Position numbers and translations under genes: made by a program
Notes under the pieces: generated by a model
What the model saw: the letters and a program-made list of their open reading frames with translations, nothing else
Database searches by the model: none
What the model was told of the DNA's origin: nothing
Shown here: positions 60,591 through 64,000 of the stretch, piece by piece
Position numbering within the stretch: position 1 is the stretch's first letter
Layout of the letters: every line of letters begins with the position of its first letter
NCBI GenBank assembly: GCA_963576725.1
Contig: OY755242.1
Span: 29,252,725 to 29,316,724, forward strand
DNA: 64,000 nucleotides
Direction: 5' to 3'
From: Azorinus chamasolen
Taxonomy: Eukaryota; Mollusca; Bivalvia; Cardiida; Solecurtidae

Positions 60591-63113
60591 CCGTCCGTCC
60601 GTCCGTCCGTCCGTCCGTCTGTCTGTGCGAAAATCGTAAGTAGTCGCAAGAATCGGTGTTGAGGTAGGCAGTTTCCGGCAAAATCATGCGGTCGTTATTG
60701 CGGATATAAAAACTGCCTGAACGGTGTCAGCGGGACCGAGCAGGTAGTCGTAATAGTGAGGTGGTCGTAATTCTGGATATACCGACCATTGAGTTATATA
60801 AGGGAATAATTCGGGACTGAAGAAAATATGTCTTAATAGCAGGTTGCCCACATCAGTGAGGTGGTCGTAAGGTGGGGTTTTACTGGCGGAAAGCTGCTAA
60901 AAATTCTATGAGTTCATTCACTGCGACCATCCTTGAAAGCTTATTTGACTACCGATTTCCATAAACTGTGTCTCATTTATCAAAGAAATCATCACTCTTG
61001 ATGAGCAATCATCTATGTTTTCTCAGAATATTAACACACTTTTACAATGAGTCGCCAAAGTGACAACCAACCCCTCTAGGACACAGGTTGACTCTGAGGT
61101 TCGAAATAGAAATACGCTATAATTTAAGTCGAAACACCATATAACTGGTGTATAAGGCATTGCCCCGGTCTGATAGCATGAATGGATATCGTTTATTCAC
61201 AACATCTTCAAATAATATTTTTCTAAAAATCTCTACAAGCTTGATATTGATATCAGTGAAAGTCATTAGTAGGACTTACAAACACAGCACTTTTCTACAT
61301 TACTCTCATTCTACATTAAGCTTCCACCGGCTTTTAAAGACCTCCTTGTTCATTTAATGGACACTATAGAGAAGTTATACTGTATTTTTCTTTCCAGATT
61401 ATGTGACAGACATGTCATTTAGTCCCTTCAATGATCAGTTGTTAGCCACCTGTTCTGCTGATAACACAGTACGTAAACCTGCACTTTATATAATGTTTAT
61501 TTTTACAGATATCCAGGTTAATTGTAAGAAGCATTCTTAATTTCTGTAAATGATGATTACTAAATGCAAACCATATAGGTCTTTAGCACACACATAGTTT
61601 AGCCGTGCCATGACAAAACCAGCCTTCGTGATTTTCACACAATGTAGACCCAGATCAGAGACAAGACTTCCGATCTGGGTCTGCACTGTTTGACACACAT
61701 CAGGAGCTACAATATTTTTATATGCATCATATCAAACAGTATCACTACTTAAAAGTATTTATCATAGATACTGTTAGTATGTCATTAACCATTTTTTCCA
61801 TAAATACACCTTTCTATGCCTTTGCAAACAGAGTAGACCCAGATCAGGGCCTGTTATGTTTGCTTATAAAATAGTAAAGATATGATTCTACCATTTCTGC
61901 CATGGCCAACAAACCTTTTTCATGTGCCATTGTAAAAATTAATTTAAATGATATTCATTATGTCCTTTTTTCTTGGATAAATATTCATGGAGTAAAAGGT
62001 TAAGGCTTTGTAAGTTTAGCCATGGGGTGGCTCATACAGTCGTATACCGTTACCTCGAACTCAGTTAGGTCAATTTACCGGTTAGCTCCAACTTACTTCG
62101 TTGGTCCCGACAGTTTCCTTATATATTTCTATGTAACACAGTACCGTTACCTCATTATTTTTAGCTCGAAATTTTGGTTTGCTTGAGTAAAATTTAAGTC
62201 CCATGTGCACATTTCTCTTTACTTTTAATCAGGTTACCTCAGCATAACACTTACTGTCTCGTTTGATCAAACTACACAGCAATGTGTGAAATACTGGTCG
62301 CCGCGGCAGCCTTTGAAACTGCCCACGCCTGACATTTAACACGCCGCTTGTGTTGTCTATAATAATCCACTAATACCCTATGCGTCCCATAAGTGGCTAT
62401 CCATGGCAGTGTAAATATTTCGTTGTTACTTTCAGTTTTATGTTTTGCTTGTTGGTAATATTATTTTTGATATGTGATTATTCTGCTTCATTTGAAACTT
62501 TATTTATTTCATGAATATTCCAGTTTGTTTTGTGTTCATGTTACCAAAAATAGCGCCCGCTTACCAGTCTAGGTGTCATGGAGTATATCTTCGTACTACA
62601 TACGCATAAATTACACATACTTCGATAACACACATGGATTTCGACAAGCTTATGCATGAATACCGATATGCCAAACTTCGGTTAGGTCAAACTAATTATC
62701 TGGGTCCCTTGAACTTCAAGGTAACGTAATTCAACTGTATTTATTTTTATTCTTTTGGTGTCAGCGTAGTAGTTGCAAAAATTTAGCCTTGCCCTATGCT
62801 TTAATCTCACCAGTTTTATGTTTCTCAGTGTCAGAATGTCAAATCTCAATGTGATCCTGTTTTAGAAGGAATTCATGGAATGACTTACATGACAGCAATT
62901 TACTTCCTTTACTGTAGATAAAGATTTGGTCATTGCCTGAGGAGGAGAGGCTAGCAGATGCCATCATTACACTGTGTCACACCTGTAAATTGCCGAACCA
63001 AGACTACAGGGTGGAGAATGTTGCCTGGAATACTGTGACTGACAATGTGTTGGCAGTCTCTGTACAGAAGGCAGTCAAGATCTTTGATGTAGAAAATTCA
63101 ACAGAAAAATATG
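53974..63113 (+). CDS. CORO7: coronin-7 (POD-1 type), N-terminal part, gene continues beyond window
   Basis: Exons 53958-54036, 57789-57888, 59479-59559, 61398-61468 and 62918-63113 join in phase (0,1,1,0, then phase 1 at the window's last exon) to give 170 residues. They read KVSKFKNASPRFPKRE, SCSNHITASCTYMAFNITAG, GSIGILPLEAQGR, then the first WD40 repeats: DYVTDMSFSPFNDQLLATCS, ADNTIKIWSLPEEE, VENVAWNTVTDNVLAVS, AVKIFDV. Family role: long, tandem-propeller coronins act in Golgi/vesicle traffic and F-actin regulation. Coronin-7 rather than coronin-1 is judged from the IGILPL and SCxxHI..SC pattern and the DNAJA3 neighbourhood; the remaining propellers lie outside. Divergent from DNAJA3. Confidence 0.88.
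54206..54985 (-). mobile_element. pearl/HINE-like element, minus strand, GGTCA-rich cores
   Basis: Minus-strand head AACAAGAGCTCCGTGTGTCG; about four about 140-bp units with (plus strand) TTGATTTTGAGGTCAGTC, CAAAGGTCAAGGTCAC and TCAATAACTTG. The minus-strand tail is ACGGACGAACAGACAGACTG and CTTTGGGTGTGTAAAAA. In CORO7 intron 1. Confidence 0.75.
54986..55441. other. intron, family B fragment and unassigned sequence
   Basis: 54998-55113 resembles the right end of a family B MITE (TTAAAATAGCTGCAATGTTC..AGAGGGAAAGGTTTAA). The rest shows nothing recognisable. Confidence 0.45.
55442..55563. repeat. long hairpin, family G
   Basis: TGTTGTCTTTTAAGATCACA, TGTTCCTAAACTCACC, AGAAAATCTTATTAAGC pair with their complements on the right side (GCTTAATAACATTTTCT.., GGAACATGTGATCTTAAAAG). 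About 50-bp arms around ACCAAAGGCTC. A smaller relative is at 36308-36400. Confidence 0.8.
55729..55957. mobile_element. palindromic MITE, family A (complete)
   Basis: TTAA-bounded; TTAACCCTTTCCTCCATA / TAGGAAGGAAAGGGTTAA; perfect hairpin TGAAACCATTGTGATAAATA, GAGCATTTG, CTCCTATAGGAG, mirror. Confidence 0.9.
55977..56389 (-). mobile_element. TRIM-type LTR element with tRNA-like LTRs (copy 2, distinct family)
   Basis: Minus-strand order: 5' LTR 56389-56244 (TGTAGCCTGG..CATATTACA), TT, primer-binding-like TGGTGCCCAAAGT (56241-56229), a 119-bp interior without ORF, purine tract GTAGAGGGGG, 3' LTR 56124-55977 (TGTGTGTAGAC..CATGTTACA). CTAA flanks both sides (55973-55976 and 56390-56393). Each LTR holds a tRNA-like segment: GTGTAGCTCAGTCAGTAGAG, TTGGCATG.TAAGCCA and CCTGGGTTCGAGTCCCAG in the better copy. 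Same size and plan as the element at 47648 but little primary similarity. Confidence 0.88.
55996..56070 (-). promoter_or_regulatory. tRNA-like segment in 3' LTR, copy 2
   Basis: Minus strand TGTGTGGCTTGGTAGATCAG, GAGTTGGCATGGTAAGCCAG, AGGCCCTGGGTTCGAGTCCC. The T-arm CTGGGTTCGAGTCCCAG closes as a stem-loop and the B box is intact; the acceptor stem does not close over normal tRNA length. Not a tRNA gene. Confidence 0.65.
56487..56605. repeat. inverted repeat with CAAGCTTTTGATTGGTCAG
   Basis: TCAAGCTTTTGATTGGTCAG occurs twice in direct orientation and once inverted (CTGACCAATCAAAAACTTGA). Similar CTGACCAATCAGA..GAGAATGATCTCA stretches are at 44304-44330 and 57381-57402, so a dispersed repeat is likely. 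Confidence 0.6.
56845..57054. mobile_element. MITE, family A, hairpin partly deleted
   Basis: TTAA-bounded; TTAACCCATTCCCTCATA / TATGAGGTAATGGGTTAA. The left arm is nearly gone (GTCCTATAGGAGC), the right arm AAATTTATGCTCTATTTATC remains. Confidence 0.75.
57124..57307. mobile_element. MITE, family C, left hairpin arm shortened
   Basis: TACAGTAAAAA..AAATGCGACC / GGTCGCATTAGAGGGGTTTT ends; GCAGGTGGTTGCTTAATGCA, TATAGGAGCTTTCTGCATAA, GCATTAAGCTACCACCTGC remain. Confidence 0.75.
57572..57690. repeat. hairpin, family I
   Basis: ATCCTATACTGTGACCA.TC and GA.TGGTCACAGTATAGGAT are inverted; inner TTTAGAATCG / GCAATTCTAAA. The loop contains TCTCAAAAAG. No other copy seen. Confidence 0.75.
57789..57888 (+). 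CDS. CORO7: CORO7 exon 2
   Basis: Acceptor TTTAACTTTCAG, donor GGAG|GTAATA, phase 0 to 1. Encodes EAIFDVPVGSVMQSCSNHIT and ASCTYMAFNITAG, the first blade strand pattern of coronin-7. Confidence 0.92.
57981..58230. mobile_element. palindromic MITE, family B (TTTCCCTC type, complete)
   Basis: TTAACCCTTTCCCTCATATG / ACAGGGAAAGGGTTAA; hairpin GCAAACAGAGTAGACCCAGA, CAGACGGCTCCTAGAGGAGC, TGTCTGATCAGGGTCTGCTC. Confidence 0.88.
58231..58612 (+). repeat. diverged tandem pair, pearl-like core
   Basis: Two about 145-bp units share ACATAACCC..TGGGATAAA, TTCACCATCA.AAGCTTCATC, TGTAGGCAA.AGTACA and TTTTGACAGAATTATGGCCC. Ends GCGGGGGTATTTCATCACC. Probably a pearl-like element; ends not defined. Confidence 0.5.
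58613..59035. mobile_element. two family B MITEs
   Basis: First: TTTGCAAACAGATTAGATC, GATGGCTCTTGTAGGAGTTG, ATATTCATGATGTCATTATT to about 58822. Second from TTAACCCTTTCTTTCATG (58821): GCAAACAGAGAAGACCCAGA, GATGGCTCCAGTATGAGCTG, right end lost. Confidence 0.65.
59174..59423. mobile_element. palindromic MITE, family E (best copy)
   Basis: TTAACCCTTCTCTTGCTGAA / AGCAAGCGAAGGGTTAA. Hairpin GTAAATAGCGCAGGCCCTGA, GAGACAGCTCCTGCAGGAGC, TGTCTCATCTGGGTC. 56 bp upstream of CORO7 exon 3. Confidence 0.85.
59479..59559 (+). CDS. CORO7: CORO7 exon 3
   Basis: Acceptor CTCCGTTTCTAG, donor CAG|GTAGGT, phase 1 to 1. Encodes GGSIGILPLEAQGR and IEQSLPTLKAHS, matching the GVLGIVPLQ-type segment of coronin-7. 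Confidence 0.92.
59985..60120 (-). pseudogene. pogo/Tigger-type HTH (CENP-B/psq-like) fragment
   Basis: The minus-strand ATG at 60120 opens MEKQKPKKLVELNLKQKVEL, then IKSSAGRSQPQLAEQFGKGK. This is the N-terminal helix-turn-helix of Tigger/CENP-B-type transposases (LxxKxxxI...GxSQxxLAxxFGxxKxQV). After KIQ the similarity stops at ATCCAG|GTACGG, which looks like a splice donor. Either a transposase remnant or a first exon of a domesticated gene on the minus strand; the remnant is likelier. Confidence 0.65.
60508..60640 (-). mobile_element. 3' end of a pearl/HINE-like element, minus strand
   Basis: The terminal hairpin ATGTCTCCCCCCATATTTAT / ATATGGGGGAGACAT is followed by a (GTCT)n(GTCC)n tract (60560-60627), complement of the ACGG-type tract. 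The body to the right (about 60640-60900) is not delimited; GTAGTCG..GAGGTGGTCGTAA recurs there. Confidence 0.6.
61313..61385. mobile_element. right end of a family C MITE
   Basis: CTACATTAAGCTTCCACCGG, CATTTAATGGACACTATAGA, GAAGTTATACTGTA. It abuts the polypyrimidine tract of CORO7 exon 4 (exon starts at 61398), so it supplies part of the acceptor region. Confidence 0.6.
61398..61468 (+). CDS. CORO7: CORO7 exon 4
   Basis: Acceptor TTTTCTTTCCAG, donor ACA|GTACGT, phase 1 to 0. Encodes DYVTDMSFSPFNDQLLATCS and ADNT, the start of a WD40 repeat (FSPF..LLAT.SAD). Confidence 0.95.
61785..62002. mobile_element. MITE, family B, hairpin arm lost
   Basis: CATTAACCATTTTTTCCATA to ATGGAGTAAAAGGTTAA; GCAAACAGAGTAGACCCAGA, TCAGGGCCTGTTATGTTTGC (central part deleted). 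Confidence 0.6.
62035..62739. mobile_element. about 700-bp Tigger-like non-autonomous element (family F relative)
   Basis: TA-flanked ends CAGTCGTATACCGTTACCTC / GGTAACGTAATTCAACTG, with TCAGTTAGGTCAA near the left end and TTAGGTCAAAC near the right. Similar to the pogo/Tigger CAGT..GAAC..CG style. No transposase ORF. Confidence 0.65.
62918..63113 (+). CDS. CORO7: CORO7 exon 5
   Basis: Acceptor TTTACTGTAG, donor TATG|GTAATG, phase 0 to 1. Encodes IKIWSLPEEERLADAI, LCHTCKLPNQDYRVENVAW, NTVTDNVLAVSVQKAVKIFD and VENSTEKY: the WD of the first repeat and the second repeat. Confidence 0.95.
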
Positions 63114-63156
63114 GTAATGTATGGGAACTTGTATATTTGCAAACATTTTAGACCCA

Positions 63157-63380
63157 TTAACCCATTCCCTCAAAGACTAATTTCCAATGTCTTTGAATAA
63201 ATCTACCGAAAAGGAGTATTTACTAGAGGAAAGGAAAATTGTAGAATCATGTAGTTTTGAAACCATTGTGATAAATAGAGTATTTGCTGCTATGAAGCAA
63301 ATGCTGTATTTATCACAATGGTCTCAGAAAGTGACATTTATAGAGGCTTCAAAAGGTGTCAACATGAGGAAATGGGTTAA
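63157..63380. mobile_element. MITE, family A
   Basis: TTAA-bounded; TTAACCCATTCCCTCA / ATGAGGAAATGGGTTAA; hairpin TGTGATAAATAGAGTATTTG, CTGCTATGAAG, mirror. 43 bp after CORO7 exon 5. Confidence 0.85.
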
Positions 63381-63476
63381 CATTTTAGAACGATTTGAGG
63401 AGAAATAATGGCCATTGCCAGAAGAATGTGACTATGATGGAGAATGTTTATCAATGTAGGAATCAAAGGTGTCTTT

Positions 63477-63701
63477 TTAATTCATTCGCTCATAGGCTTT
63501 TGTTAGACCCAAACTCTTTGAATAAATATACTGAAAAGGAACATTAACTTGAAAAAAAGGAAAATTTTTGAATTGTGTAGTTTTGACAGCATTCTGATAT
63601 ATAGGGCATTTCCTCCTATGGAGCAAATGATCTATTTATCACAATGGTTTCAAAAGGTGACTTTTGGCAACAAAAGGCGTCGTTATGAGGGAATGGGTTA
63701 A
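63477..63701. mobile_element. MITE, family A, diverged
   Basis: TTAATTCATTCGCTCATA / TATGAGGGAATGGGTTAA; hairpin with TTCCTCCTATGGAGCAAATG and several mismatches. Confidence 0.75.
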
Positions 63702-63805
63702 GAAATGACCGTTCAAAATAATTGCTATAACTTGCCTGAGGTTTAACAGTATTATAGTTTTGTATATTAATATTATTTCAGAATTGTATTGAACTAGATG
63801 ATTAT

Positions 63806-64000
63806 TTAACCCTTTCCTCCATGAATATTCATGTAGGAAATAATGGTGTCATGAATATTAATTAAATTAATTGGTTATAATAGCACATGGACACAGGAAA
63901 TTTTGTCTGAGGCAGAAACTTTATAATCATATCTATATTATATCATACGCAAACAGAGCAGACCCTGATCAGACACCTGATCTTGGTCTACTCTGTGTGC
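63806..64000. mobile_element. MITE, family B, cut by the window edge
   Basis: TTAACCCTTTCCTCCATGAA, TCATGAATATTAATTAAATT, GCAAACAGAGCAGACCCTGA, TCTTGGTCTACTCTG. The right end lies outside the window. Confidence 0.75.

Overview
The window reads as a piece of a eukaryotic, almost certainly molluscan (probably bivalve) nuclear genome. It has small GT-AG-bounded exons in kilobase introns, dense TTAA- and TA-flanked miniature transposons, pearl/Helentron-like elements with tandem core repeats and ACGG-type microsatellites, degraded non-LTR and mariner elements, and several satellites. The species cannot be fixed from the sequence alone. No ribosome-binding sites, operons, CRISPR arrays or rRNA genes are present.

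Two host genes can be assembled exon by exon, neither visible as one long ORF. On the minus strand, 51667 down to 22515 (or 17112) is a complete DNAJA3/Tid1-type mitochondrial DnaJ. Twelve coding exons have matching phases at every junction and give 480 residues: presequence, J domain with HPD, G/F-rich segment, four CxxCxGxG-type zinc motifs, and substrate-binding domains. A second terminal exon in the same phase (17112-17338) would give an alternative C-terminus. On the plus strand, from 53974 to past the right edge, are the first five coding exons of a coronin-7 (CORO7/POD-1) gene, giving the N-terminal RVSKF-like motif and the first WD40 repeats. The two genes are head to head, with 2.3 kb between start codons. 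As I recall, human DNAJA3 and CORO7 have the same arrangement.

Layout. 1-1.7 kb: 24-bp minisatellite. 3.7-6.2 kb: MITEs, a pearl-like element, a hAT-like MITE with a perfect 8-bp duplication, and a long inverted-repeat element. 6.8-10.5 kb: a broken APE-RT-zinc-finger non-LTR retrotransposon. 10.6-11.9 kb: an element with long terminal inverted repeats. 12-17 kb: tandem repeats and MITEs. 17-51.7 kb: DNAJA3, with introns full of repeats (arrays rich in TGACCTTTGACC, a 2-kb 43-bp satellite, a 3.3-kb PIF/Harbinger-like element, mariner remnants). 47.6-50.9 kb, in DNAJA3 intron 1: a TRIM-type LTR element, two non-LTR fragments, and a SINE nested in one of them. 51.7-54 kb: the shared intergenic/promoter region. 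54-64 kb: coronin-7 introns with a second TRIM, MITEs and a pogo/Tigger HTH remnant.

Most unusual: (1) two about 415-bp LTR-PBS-PPT-LTR elements whose LTRs each carry a tRNA-like segment with A- and B-box-like motifs; (2) several otherwise different MITE families (TTAA/CCC and TA/CAG ends) built around the same central palindrome core, CTCCTATAGGAG; (3) core repeats of different pearl-like families all carrying direct repeats of the nuclear-receptor half-site AGGTCA.
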